This document shows, piece by piece, positions 52,250-60,089 of a DNA stretch of 64,000 bases. The stretch is taken from the NCBI GenBank assembly GCA_965116765.1, contig OZ220718.1:3162001-3226000 (forward strand), given 5' to 3'. Origin of the DNA: JAJEEA01 sp965116765 (GTDB lineage Bacteria; Acidobacteriota; Vicinamibacteria; Vicinamibacterales; UBA8438). Made by a program: the position numbers and the translations under genes. The notes below the pieces were generated by a model. It was not told the origin of the DNA, did no database searches, and saw only the letters and a program-made list of their open reading frames with translations. Every line of letters starts with the position of its first letter. Within the stretch, counting starts at the first letter, position 1.

Positions 52250-53290
52250 TCAGGAACCGCCTCGGCGCCGCCTCGCTTCCAGGCGGGCCAGCAGGTCCTC
52301 CTCGTCGCGACAGACCAGCGCCTCGGCTGCGAGTGCGGCGGGGTCTTCTCGTGCAATCCGCGCGGCCAGGCGCTCGGTAACGGTGAGGCCTCGGCTCCGC
52401 AGAATGGAGCGAACAATCTCGGCCCGTCCTTCCGCCTGCCCCGCCGCCCGTCCTTCCGCCTGCCCCGCCGCCCGTCCTTCCGCCCGCCCCGCCGCGTGCG
52501 CCTCGCGGCGCTGTGCGCCGAGCCACAGGTCGTCGTCCGGGCCGGTGCCGGCAGCGTCGCCCAGCGCGCGGCCGACGCGTTCCAGCACGGCGCACGTCGC
52601 CTCCGACAGCGCCGGCTCGTTCAGGGCGGCGTGAATCTCCGCCGCCGTCCAGCCCGGCAGGGCGACGCTCGCGGCCACCGCTCGATAGCCGTCCCCGACG
52701 CGCCGGTGAATGGTCAGGCCCGGCCGGCGCCGCGGCGAGCCGCCCTCCGGCACCTCGACCCACACCTCGCGAAAGCCCCACGCCTCGTACAGCCCCAGCT
52801 TGCCGCGCCGCACGTCGGTCGAATAGTCGACCTCAAGCACGACGTCGGGCAGGTGGTCGGTGCCCACCTCGACCCAGGGGCCCGGCGGCTGCGTCCCCGC
52901 CGGGTCGAGATAGACCATCTGGTCGGCCTGCATGATGCGCCGCCGGTGGCCCCGCGCGTCGCGCAGGGCCAGGTCGGCCGTGCCGAGGGTCGCGATGGGC
53001 GCCCCCCGGACCGCCGCGATGCGCGTCAGCAATGCCGCGAGCCGTTGACCCGGGCCTTCGTGATAGACCGTGACGGGCTCGCGCACCACCCAGGCCGTCT
53101 CGGTGTCGCCGTCCCAGTACTCGAAGCGGCCCTCGTAGTCGTCGAGGGCGGCGCGGGTGATGCGTACGGCACGGCAGCCGGGGAACTCGGGAGGGGGCTC
53201 GGCGGGGTTCGGCCGGGCGCCGTCCGACCGTGTTTCGGGGACAGGCGCCGAGGCAGCGGGGCCCGCCGGCGCGGCGGGGAGAGAAGCCAT
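52250..53290 (-). CDS. Uma2-family PD-(D/E)XK endonuclease, copy B
   Basis: 346 residues from the ATG at 53290, the same length as copy A (44868-45908) with a few substitutions (for example LRDARGHRRRI). Catalytic-region motifs HLPDVVLEVDYSTD and KLGLYEAWGFREVWVE are intact. The C-terminal repeat is AGQAEGRAAGQAEGRAE rather than AGRAEGRAAG. Homology between copies starts at the CGATCGCGGTCAGG just past the stop codons and extends slightly beyond the start codons. Confidence 0.88.
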   Translation of the reverse strand: MASLPAAPAGPAASAPVPETRSDGARPNPAEPPPEFPGCRAVRITRAALDDYEGRFEYWDGDTETAWVVREPVTVYHEGPGQRLAALLTRIAAVRGAPIATLGTADLALRDARGHRRRIMQADQMVYLDPAGTQPPGPWVEVGTDHLPDVVLEVDYSTDVRRGKLGLYEAWGFREVWVEVPEGGSPRRRPGLTIHRRVGDGYRAVAASVALPGWTAAEIHAALNEPALSEATCAVLERVGRALGDAAGTGPDDDLWLGAQRREAHAAGRAEGRAAGQAEGRAAGQAEGRAEIVRSILRSRGLTVTERLAARIAREDPAALAAEALVCRDEEDLLARLEARRRRGGS

Positions 53291-53442
53291 TGGGCCATCA
53301 TAGCACCCCGCCGACCGTCGACCTCCTCGGGGTTCGACGACCGCGGAGGTGCTAGGATGGAGGACACGGACACCGACAGTGGGCGACGGTTCGGAGGAAC
53401 CGCCTCGAGAACAGGTCACGACGGACCATGCAGAGAGGAAAC

Positions 53443-53748
53443 ATGAGCGCACGACTGCGACTGCGGGTGTCGGTGGTCGTCGAGGCCGACGGCGACGGCT
53501 ACCACGCGTACTGCCCGGCCTTCAAGGGACTGCATGCCGCGGGCGAGACCGAAGACGACGCCGTCGCGGGCGCTCGCGCGGCAGCACTCGCGTACCTCGA
53601 GAGCATCGTGTCCAATGGCGACCCCATACCGGTGGGCCCCGACTGCGAGGTCGCAAGGACGGGCGCGGGCGTGCCCGTCCCGGCGTCGGCCGTACTGAAG
53701 CCCCTGGAGCTGTCGTGGCCTACTCCCGACCCGTCTGGAATCAACTGA
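53443..53748 (+). CDS. HicB-family antitoxin
   Basis: 101 residues from the ATG at 53443 (AGAGGA upstream). HicB fold with VVVEADGDGYHAYCPAFKGLHAAGETEDDAVAGARAAALAYLE; a short C-terminal tail (VPASAVLKPLELSWP). Overlaps the HicA-derived frame by 34 bases, the usual HicBA coupling. HicA is truncated here, so it neutralises nothing local unless the fusion retains toxicity. Confidence 0.85.
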   Translation: MSARLRLRVSVVVEADGDGYHAYCPAFKGLHAAGETEDDAVAGARAAALAYLESIVSNGDPIPVGPDCEVARTGAGVPVPASAVLKPLELSWPTPDPSGIN

Positions 53749-54464
53749 AGGGGCTGACGCTCAAGGAACTCGCCAAAGCGCTCAAGAGACCGTCCGGGCT
53801 CGGCGACCGATGGGGCAGACGCTCGCTCGTCCGCGCCTCCGGCGGAGCTGTCCTCCACCGAGCCGCTTGTGGTACGTTTGTGCGAGACCCTGTGGAGACC
53901 ATGGCCGCCTCGGTCCCCCCGGCGGTAGAGACGTCGGCGGCCGGAGACCTGGAGACCCGCGTTATGGCCGCAGTCCTCCCGCCCGATGTTCGAGAAGCCA
54001 TCTGGGCGACCTGGCTGCACAGTGCGAGGTGGGAGCGCTACTACGGAATCCTCGCCAGCCGCCGCGTGTGGATGGAGCGCGCCGTGCGGTTCATCTTGAT
54101 CGCCTCTGCGATGGGCGGCGTCGTGGCCCTCGTCGATCGGCTTCCGGCGGAGACCGCCGGGGTCTTCGGCGCCGGCATCGGCCTCGCGGTGGCCCTCGAC
54201 GTCACTCTCAGGCCCGGCCGAGACGCGATCGTCTATGCGCTGATCCGCGACGAATGCCATCGGTGCAAGATCGAGCTCGACAAGTTGTGGCGCCAGGCCC
54301 AGCACCAGCGGTTGGAGAGGACTGAGGCCGAGCGGCGGCTGGACGAGCTGACGAACGCCCTGCACAACGTCACGGTCCGGGACGTCGGCCCGGTCTACGA
54401 CAAGGTCAACCGAGCAGCGACCGCTGCGGTGTTCGTCGAGGCGAAGACCGGGCGTGTCTCCTAA
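53715..54464 (+). CDS. HicA N-terminal remnant fused in frame to a two-helix membrane protein
   Basis: From the GTG at 53715 the frame reads YSRPVWNQLKGLTLKELAKALKR, the start of HicA up to its first helix, then leaves HicA sequence (the RNA-binding strands and catalytic His are lost). From an internal ATG at 53901 it becomes a distinct protein of 187 residues: a helical start (DVREAIWATWLHSARWERYYGILASRRVWMERA), two membrane helices (FILIASAMGGVVALV; GVFGAGIGLAVALDVTL) and a long coiled coil with Cys-His (RDECHRCKIELDKLWRQAQHQRL). The latter recalls SLATT-like 2TM effectors. The ATG at 53901 may be the true start; then the fusion is incidental. Confidence 0.6.
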   Translation: MAYSRPVWNQLKGLTLKELAKALKRPSGLGDRWGRRSLVRASGGAVLHRAACGTFVRDPVETMAASVPPAVETSAAGDLETRVMAAVLPPDVREAIWATWLHSARWERYYGILASRRVWMERAVRFILIASAMGGVVALVDRLPAETAGVFGAGIGLAVALDVTLRPGRDAIVYALIRDECHRCKIELDKLWRQAQHQRLERTEAERRLDELTNALHNVTVRDVGPVYDKVNRAATAAVFVEAKTGRVS

Positions 54465-54617
54465 ACTGGACGCGGGCGGCCCACCTGTCCCCGCCCGACA
54501 TGCCGATGCCGCGCCCGCCGGCTCCACCAGCTTCACCAGCCCCGCCTGAGCCTCCCGGGGAAGACTCCGAAGGGACTGACCGAAGAAGATGACGGTCAGC
54601 CGAGTCCGGTATCTGGG

Positions 54618-54694
54618 GTGGAATCTCCGCCGCCGTCCAGCCCGGCAGGGCGACGCTCGCGGTGACCGCTCGATAGCCGTCCCCGACGCGCCGG
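54618..54694 (-). pseudogene. Uma2 remnant
   Basis: Seventy-seven bases nearly identical to the codons for RRVGDGYRAVAASVALPGWTAAEI of the Uma2 genes (compare 52630-52705), on the same strand and flanked by unrelated DNA. The gene is otherwise deleted. Nearby 54465-54770 contains nothing else recognisable. Confidence 0.8.
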
Positions 54695-54761
54695 TCGTCG
54701 CGCATGCCGGCCTCGCCTCGCCCGCGACCGTAGCGAGTCGGTACGTGACGGCGGCCCGGGA

Positions 54762-54801
54762 TTGACATGATTTTCGCTAATCCTGCACACTAGCGGTAAT
54801 G
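54762..54801 (+). promoter_or_regulatory. Leaderless promoter with overlapping operator, copy B
   Basis: Same as 48652-48691: TTGACA at 54762, the CGCTA/TAGCG inverted repeat and the ATG 37 bases from the start of -35. Sequence upstream of TTGACA is unrelated between copies, so the duplication boundary is at the -35 box. Confidence 0.5.
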
Positions 54802-55494
54802 TCACGCGACAGGGCGCAGCCCGTGCTCCAACCCGCCCCGGCGCTCGTCAGCCTCCCCCTGGCCGCCGACGACATCAGCGCCCTTCCCGCCCCGCTTCGC
54901 AGGCGAATCGCCGACGCCGAGACCGAACCGGCCGATTGGGCGCTCCTGGTGACGGGAGAGTCCGAGCTCACCGGACTCGTGCAGGACCTCATCTCCCGGC
55001 TTGCATCCATGGTCGCGGCAGACCGGCGGAAGCTCACCGAGGACAACATCGAGCTGCTGGTTCGCAGCATGCTCCCGCACGCGCCGCGCCGCACGGTCGA
55101 CGCGCAACTGGAGCTCGACAACGCCCGCCTGCGAGCGGCCTACCTCGAGGAAGTGCCGACGCGGTCGGCCCATGAAGTCCGGGCCGCGTCGGGCCTGAAC
55201 CCGAAGAACCCGAGCGAGCCGGCCTCGCGCTGGAAGCGCGAACGACGGGTCTTCGCCGTGCGCCACGGCGGGCGCGATCTGTTCCCGGCCTTCCAGTTCG
55301 AGGACGGCTACCCGCGGCCCGTCATCAAGCAGGTCCTCCACGAGCTTCCCCCGACGGCGACCGACTGGCAGATCGCCATCTGGTTCGCGTCGGGAAACGG
55401 CTGGCTGGACGGGGCCGAACCCCGGAATCGACTCGATGCCCCCGACGAGGTGCTCGAAGCGGCGCGGCGGCTCGCCGATGCGACCGAAGGCTGA
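54799..55494 (+). CDS. Antitoxin of an Xre/MbcA-RES-type pair, copy B (toxin lost)
   Basis: 231 residues differing from copy A only at a few sites (for example SALPAPLRRR; VQDLISRL). Full-length and with the promoter kept, although its RES toxin is broken after about 35 codons. It could still neutralise the intact RES toxin of copy A, acting as a spare antitoxin. Confidence 0.75.
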   Translation: MSRDRAQPVLQPAPALVSLPLAADDISALPAPLRRRIADAETEPADWALLVTGESELTGLVQDLISRLASMVAADRRKLTEDNIELLVRSMLPHAPRRTVDAQLELDNARLRAAYLEEVPTRSAHEVRAASGLNPKNPSEPASRWKRERRVFAVRHGGRDLFPAFQFEDGYPRPVIKQVLHELPPTATDWQIAIWFASGNGWLDGAEPRNRLDAPDEVLEAARRLADATEG

Positions 55495-55508
55495 CGGCCG
55501 CGCACAGC

Positions 55509-55615
55509 ATGTCGATTCCCAGGCCGCCCGCGGCACTCACACGTCCGAACCATCACGGTGCTCAAGGCGGGAACCCCCGTGCACCGCGTGCACGGACGGC
55601 GGCGGCGCCCGCTCG
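55509..55615 (+). pseudogene. Truncated RES-toxin gene
   Basis: The start is conserved (MSIPRPPAAL), but a one-base insertion (AACCATCACG against AACCTCACG in copy A) shifts the frame by codon 15, and homology stops after the codons for RRRPL at about 55612. The active-site part is gone. Confidence 0.85.
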
Positions 55616-55664
55616 CCGCCGTGTTCTCTCCAGAGCTCGCGCGCCGGGCTGGGCAGCGTCCGCT

Positions 55665-56282
55665 TCATCGCGACGCCGCTCCCGCGCAGGTCGGGCACAC
55701 CGGGGTGTCGCCTCTCCGCCCTCTCGCCGGTTCGGCGCCGCACTGGCGGCAGGTGCCGAGCTCCGGGCGCTCCTGTCGCATCCGGTTCAGAATCTCGGCG
55801 TTCTCGGCGGCGTAGATGAAGTGCCGCTCGCACGCTTCCGCCAGTTCCCGCCAACTGTAGCAGTGGTCGATCCAGGCTCCGACGACGTCGTTGGTGGATG
55901 CCTCCGTCATCCACATTCGGAGGATCGTCTGGCTGCGGGCCGTCGGGGTCAGGGTGTGGAAGCTCTCGTACAGCTCGCGCGCCGTGGGCGGTGCGGCCCA
56001 GCCGGCGCACGACGATGCGATGCGCCGTCCGAGGGCGCTGCTGCGTTCCCGGCGCCGGTCGAGCGGCGCGTCGTTCTCGGCCCCCGGCGCCATGTCGCCG
56101 ATCGCGCTTCTCTTGGAGAAGGCGGTCGGCTTGGGCACGACGTGGTTCGTCCACGTTCGGCCGAACGTCAGCTCGAGGATGTCGCGATCCGTAGGGCCGA
56201 GGTCTATCGCCGCCTCGTTCCGCGCCGTCGGGCGGCGCCGCGGGGTCGGCCCGGTGGCGGTGCGTTCCGCTCGGCTCACCAT
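55665..56282 (-). CDS. Hypothetical protein with C-terminal zinc ribbon
   Basis: 205 residues, ATG at 56282. A basic start (RAERTATGPTPRRRPTARN), a short middle (DRDILELTFGRTWTNHVVPKPTAFSKRSAIG), then a helical part (YESFHTLTPTARSQTILRMWM, VGAWIDHCYSWRELAEACERHFIYAAENAEILNRM) and a zinc ribbon with four cysteines (CRQCGAEPARGRRGDTPVCPTC). Family not recognised. It lies convergent to the antitoxin-RES module in both copies, but only here is it complete; its 5' half is copied at 50018-50296. Could be an accessory of the RES system. Confidence 0.7.
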   Translation of the reverse strand: MVSRAERTATGPTPRRRPTARNEAAIDLGPTDRDILELTFGRTWTNHVVPKPTAFSKRSAIGDMAPGAENDAPLDRRRERSSALGRRIASSCAGWAAPPTARELYESFHTLTPTARSQTILRMWMTEASTNDVVGAWIDHCYSWRELAEACERHFIYAAENAEILNRMRQERPELGTCRQCGAEPARGRRGDTPVCPTCAGAASR

Positions 56283-56283
56283 C

Positions 56284-56393
56284 TACTGCTGGGTCACGCC
56301 ATAGTTTTTCGGGCACGGGCCTGACCTTATGGCTACATCATCAACGACTTGCCAGCACCGCGTACCTAGACTTGTGGCTGTGACGATGCACTG
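56284..56393. mobile_element. MITE-like element, copy 2, with empty-site evidence
   Basis: About 110 bases in inverted orientation relative to 20189-20297, including the shared core AACGACTTGCCAGCACCGC and similar GTCAC/GTGAC ends. Flanking DNA (CTCACCATCT and TCTCCA...GCGTGGTCG) is continuous without the insert in the paralogous segment near 50290-50312. That gives a natural empty site. No coding capacity. Confidence 0.7.
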
Positions 56394-56400
56394 GTCTCCA

Positions 56401-56463
56401 GCGTGGTCGAAAGCCTCATCGTAGCACCCGGGCCCAGATCACGGTTCGTCCCTGGTCGGGCAG
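56401..56463 (-). pseudogene. 3' end remnant of a PIN gene
   Basis: About 60 bases match the last eight codons and downstream flank of the PIN gene at 50347 (AGCGTGGTCG to CGTCCCTGGTCG), then stop matching at the ATPase gene. A junction left by replacement of the PIN/RHH pair by the ATPase. Confidence 0.75.
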
Positions 56464-56470
56464 TCCCGAG

Positions 56471-57619
56471 TCACCCCTCGATCAGCGGTCCGGCGTGCAC
56501 CGGGGCGCAGACGGTCACCGTGAACTCGGCGAAGCGCTTCGGGTAGGGCTCGGCCACGAGGGGGCAGCAGAGCAGGTTGGGTCCCTGCGGATAGGCGGCC
56601 CGGAACGCCCGCAGCGACCGGGCGTCGAAGGCCTGGGGCGACACCTTCGCCTCGACCGCCGCCACGCGGTCGCGCCCGCTCGCGACCGCGAAGTCGACCT
56701 CGTGCCCGGCCGCGTCGCGCCAGTAGTGGAGGGCGCTGCGGGGAACCGCGGTCAGCAGCTCGTCGAGGACGAGGTTCTCCCAGAGCGGCCCGCGGTCGGT
56801 CGGCCGCAGGCCGGTCCAGCCCCGGAAGTGGCAGACGAGCCCGGTGTCGAGCGCGTAGAGCCGCGGACGGCGCACCATCTCGCGCCGGCCGCCGCCGTGG
56901 AACGGCGGCAGTCGGACGGTGACCTGACAGGCGTCGAGGAGATCGAGATAGCTGACCGCGGTCGGGCGGCTCACGCCGGCGTCGCGGGCGAGCGACGTGA
57001 CGTCGAGCAGTTCGCCGTTCCGGGCGAAGGCCTGCGACACCGCGCGCAGGAAGCCGGTGCGGTTGCGCGTGCCGAAGAGCGCGTGGACGTCTCGGGCGAA
57101 GAAGCTCTCGGCCCACTCCTCGAACCACACGGGGTCGGGCGCGGCGGCCAGCAGCTGCTCGGGGAACCCGCCGTGCAGCAGCCGCCGGTCGAGGTCGGCG
57201 GCCCCGAGCCAGTCCGGGCATTCGCGCCACAGCACCGGGGCGAGCCGTAGCGGCCACTTGCGGCCGGCCAGCGAGTCGCGGAAGCGCGCGCTGGCGTGCA
57301 GGGTCGACGAGCCGGTGGCGAGGATGCGCACCCCGGGGTGCTCGTCGGCGCCGATCTTGAGCAGGCCCGACGGATCGTCGGCGCGGTGCACCTCGTCGAG
57401 CACGATCCGGCAGTCGGCCGCGAGGCTCGCGTAGAACAGCTCGGGGTCGGCGAGCCGCTCCCGCACCGAGGGCAGGTCGCAGTTGAATACCCGCGCCTCG
57501 GGAACCTGGCGCCCCAGGACGGTCTTGCCGAGTCGCCGCGCCCCCGCGAGCCAGACGATGCTCCTCGACCGCCAGAGCGCCTCGATGCGATCGACCCAGA
57601 ACGGGCGTGGCGTGAGCAC
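56471..57619 (-). CDS. AAA/DUF4143-family ATPase
   Basis: 382 residues from the GTG at 57619 (an ATG at 57661 is inside an AT-rich promoter-like patch). Walker A GARRLGKTVLG, Walker B ADCRIVLDEVH, sensor ILATGSSTLHASARF, then the DUF4143 part: winged helix (VTSLARDAGVSRPTAVSYLDLLDACQVTVRLPPF) and a nuclease-like end with HEVDFAVASGRDRVAAVEAKVS (acidic pair and Lys). Same family as the partial gene at the left edge. Function not known; frequently in accessory DNA. Confidence 0.9.
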   Translation of the reverse strand: MLTPRPFWVDRIEALWRSRSIVWLAGARRLGKTVLGRQVPEARVFNCDLPSVRERLADPELFYASLAADCRIVLDEVHRADDPSGLLKIGADEHPGVRILATGSSTLHASARFRDSLAGRKWPLRLAPVLWRECPDWLGAADLDRRLLHGGFPEQLLAAAPDPVWFEEWAESFFARDVHALFGTRNRTGFLRAVSQAFARNGELLDVTSLARDAGVSRPTAVSYLDLLDACQVTVRLPPFHGGGRREMVRRPRLYALDTGLVCHFRGWTGLRPTDRGPLWENLVLDELLTAVPRSALHYWRDAAGHEVDFAVASGRDRVAAVEAKVSPQAFDARSLRAFRAAYPQGPNLLCCPLVAEPYPKRFAEFTVTVCAPVHAGPLIEG

Positions 57620-57628
57620 GAGTGATAT

Positions 57629-57655
57629 TTTACGAAGTACGGCGATAAACGTAAA
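57629..57655. promoter_or_regulatory. Inverted repeat in the ATPase/AAA-nuclease divergent promoter
   Basis: TTTACG (57629-57634) and CGTAAA (57650-57655) are perfect arms around 15 bases, in an AT-rich patch ten bases before the GTG of the minus-strand ATPase and 62 before the plus-strand AAA gene. A candidate operator for either. Confidence 0.35.
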
Positions 57656-57716
57656 ACACATATAGCGTTCATCGTCGCAACCGCTTTATCGCATCTCCCG
57701 GTAGAATGGAAGAATC

Positions 57717-59333
57717 GTGAAGAGCGTCTCGGCGAAGATGCTGGGCGCGCTGGACGCTGTCGTTCACGGTAGCGTTGATTCGGCCATGGTCCGACGCAGG
57801 CTTCCCATCGGCATGCAGACCTTCCGCGAGTTGCGGGAAGACGGCTGCTACTACGTCGACAAGACGCACTACATCAGGCCCCTGATCGACGGCGCCAAAC
57901 ACTACTTCCTGTCCCGTCCGAGGCGCTTCGGCAAGAGCCTGTTCCTGGACACGCTGAAGGAGCTGTTCGAGGGCAGCGGGGAGCTGTTCGAGGGGCTCGC
58001 CATCCACGACGGCTGGGACTGGTCGGCGCACAGCCCGGTGGTGCGCCTCGACTTCAGCCAGGGGGACTTCATGGCCCCCGGCTACCTGCACCGCAACGCG
58101 ATGGCCCAGCTCGACGGCCTCGGGCGGCGGGCCGGCGTCGCCTGCGCCTACGACACCGCGCCCGAGCGTTTCAGCCACCTTCTGGAGACGCTGCACGAGC
58201 GCACCGGCGAACGCGTCGCGGTGCTGGTTGACGAGTACGACAAGCCGATGCTCGACGCCCTCGAGGATCCGGAGCTGGCGCGCGCCAACCGCAACTACCT
58301 GCGGGGGCTCTATTCCACGCTGAAGTTCGCCGACGCCCATGTCCGGTTCAGCTTCATCACGGGGGTGAGCAAGTTCTCGAAGGTGAGTCTGTTCTCAGGG
58401 CTGAACAACCTCACGGACATCACGCTGGACCCGCAGTACTCCGCGATCTGCGGCTACGCCGAGAGGGACCTCGACGCGGTGTTCGCGCCAGAGCTGCCGG
58501 GGCTCGACCGCGAGGCGATCCGTGAGTGGTACAACGGCTACTCGTGGCTCGGCGGCGAGAGGGTGTACAACCCGTTCGACATCCTGCTGCTGTTCCGCAG
58601 CCGGGAGTTCAGGGCGCACTGGCTGGAGACGGGGACGCCGACGTTCCTGGTGGACACGCTGTTCCGGCGCCGCGTGCGCTCGGTCGACTTCGACGGCATG
58701 CTGGCGAGCGACGAGCTGCTCTCCGCGTTCGACGTGGACGAGATTGCGCCCGAGGCGCTGCTGTTCCAGACCGGCTACCTGACGATCCGGGAGCGGGAGG
58801 ACCTCGGCGGCGAGCGGCTCTACCGGCTGGGCTACCCGAACCGGGAGGTGCGCCAGGGCCTGAACCGCAGCCTGCTGCGGCGGCTGGGGCAGGACGGGAG
58901 CCGACAGACGGCGAACGGCGTGCGGCTGCGCCGGCTGCTGGAGGCCGACGACGTGGCCGGCCTGCGCGACCTGTTCCACGCGTTCTTCGCCGGCATTCCG
59001 CACCAGTGGTACACGAACAACGACATCGCCGAGTACGAGGGCTTCTACGCGAGCGTGTTCTACTCGTACTTCGCCGGGCTGGGCCTCGACGTCACGGTCG
59101 AGGACAGCACGAACCGCGGCCGGCTGGACATGGCCGTGCGCTTCGAGGGCCGGGTGTACGTGTTCGAGTTCAAGGTCGTGGAGCAGGCCGGCGAGGGGGC
59201 GGCGATGGCGCAGCTCGTGGCCCGCGGGTACGCGGACAAGTACCGTTCGCCGGGCGTGCGGGTCCACCTGGTCGGCGTGGAGTTCAGCAGCGCATCGCGC
59301 AACGTGGTGGCGTTCGAGCACGCCGCGACGTGA
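57717..59333 (+). CDS. AAA-ATPase-like (DUF1703) protein with PD-(D/E)XK nuclease domain
   Basis: 538 residues from a GTG (GGAAGA just upstream; the ATG at 57786 lacks one). N-terminal AAA-ATPase_like domain: LPIGMQTFRELREDGCYYVDKT, P-loop variant LSRPRRFGKSLFL, Walker B VAVLVDEYDKPML, then FSFITGVSKFSKVSLFSGLNNL. Middle helical part GYAERDLDAVFAPELP, WYNGYSWLGGERVYNPFDIL. C-terminal PDDEXK_9 with YSYFAGLGLDVTVEDSTNRGRLDMAVRFEGRVYVFEFKV (acidic and Glu-x-Lys). Such proteins are nuclease/ATPase fusions of unknown use, common in mobile DNA. Divergent from the DUF4143 ATPase. Confidence 0.93.
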   Translation: MKSVSAKMLGALDAVVHGSVDSAMVRRRLPIGMQTFRELREDGCYYVDKTHYIRPLIDGAKHYFLSRPRRFGKSLFLDTLKELFEGSGELFEGLAIHDGWDWSAHSPVVRLDFSQGDFMAPGYLHRNAMAQLDGLGRRAGVACAYDTAPERFSHLLETLHERTGERVAVLVDEYDKPMLDALEDPELARANRNYLRGLYSTLKFADAHVRFSFITGVSKFSKVSLFSGLNNLTDITLDPQYSAICGYAERDLDAVFAPELPGLDREAIREWYNGYSWLGGERVYNPFDILLLFRSREFRAHWLETGTPTFLVDTLFRRRVRSVDFDGMLASDELLSAFDVDEIAPEALLFQTGYLTIREREDLGGERLYRLGYPNREVRQGLNRSLLRRLGQDGSRQTANGVRLRRLLEADDVAGLRDLFHAFFAGIPHQWYTNNDIAEYEGFYASVFYSYFAGLGLDVTVEDSTNRGRLDMAVRFEGRVYVFEFKVVEQAGEGAAMAQLVARGYADKYRSPGVRVHLVGVEFSSASRNVVAFEHAAT

Positions 59334-59714
59334 CCGCTTCCGCCGCCCGCCAGGACCTCGGCCGCGTCCGGGGCGGCAGCCGGGGAGCTCTCGACTGGTC
59401 CCCGGTCGCCGGGCAACGACGACAAGACGTGAAATGGTGTGCAGGTTCGCGCCCCTGGCGCCGATACCTGGAGCATGAGGCTCGTCAACAGCGAACGCGA
59501 CAGCTCGAGGTGGGCGGTGCTGCTTGCCGTGGTCTTCGCCCCTGGGGGGCGGGAAAGCGGCGGCGCAGCTCGTCCCGGACAACACCTTCGACGGCAACGG
59601 CCTGAAGGTGGAGGTGGCGGAGCGGGGGCTGCGCTTCATGGGGCGAACGCCGCGGGGTCGCGCGGCGCTCGCCGACCCGGTCGCTGACCAACGAGAGGCG
59701 CAGGAGGTGCAGGG
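59334..59714. other. Gap without a confident gene
   Basis: One stretch (59530-59690) reads PDNTFDGNGLKVEVAERGLRF in one frame and looks like old coding sequence, but lacks a start and known family. Otherwise nothing is supported before the AGGAGG of the next gene. Confidence 0.5.
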
Positions 59715-60032
59715 ATGCTGGCCGAATTGAAGGGCGAGCTCGCCGAGCTCGACCAGGCGGCGCGGGCCGCCAAGGGCAGGGACGAGGACCTCGCCGGCAT
59801 GGTCGCCGGCCTCAACCGGGCCCTGGGGGCCCTCTTCCGGGTCCTCGAAGAAGAGCGGCCGGGAACCGCGGCGCGACTGCTCGCGGCCATCGACGAGGCC
59901 GCCCACGACCCGGTGGACGGCTACAGCGAGCGGGTGACGGAGAGAATGGAGTCGACGCTCGGGTGCATCCAGGAGTTTCTGGTGGGCATCGGCAAGTTCA
60001 CGAGCCCGAGAATCGCCAGGGCGAAGTGGTAG
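59715..60032 (+). CDS. Small helical protein, paralogue 2
   Basis: 105 residues, AGGAGG seven bases before the ATG. Aligns without gaps with the protein at 43430-43747: a charged coiled coil (AELKGELAELDQAARAAKGRDEDL), GMVAGLNRALGALFRVLEEERPGTAARLLAAIDEA, and FTSPRIARAKW at the end. Differences are conservative, implying selection. Family unknown. Confidence 0.8.
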   Translation: MLAELKGELAELDQAARAAKGRDEDLAGMVAGLNRALGALFRVLEEERPGTAARLLAAIDEAAHDPVDGYSERVTERMESTLGCIQEFLVGIGKFTSPRIARAKW

Positions 60033-60089
60033 GGCGGCTCACCAGCCGGACACGCGACGACCGACGGCAGGCGGGCGCCGGCGGGCCGT

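Noticed and set aside
59439..59730. Short frames before the second helical protein
   Set aside because: One segment looks like old coding DNA but has no start, family or conserved neighbour.
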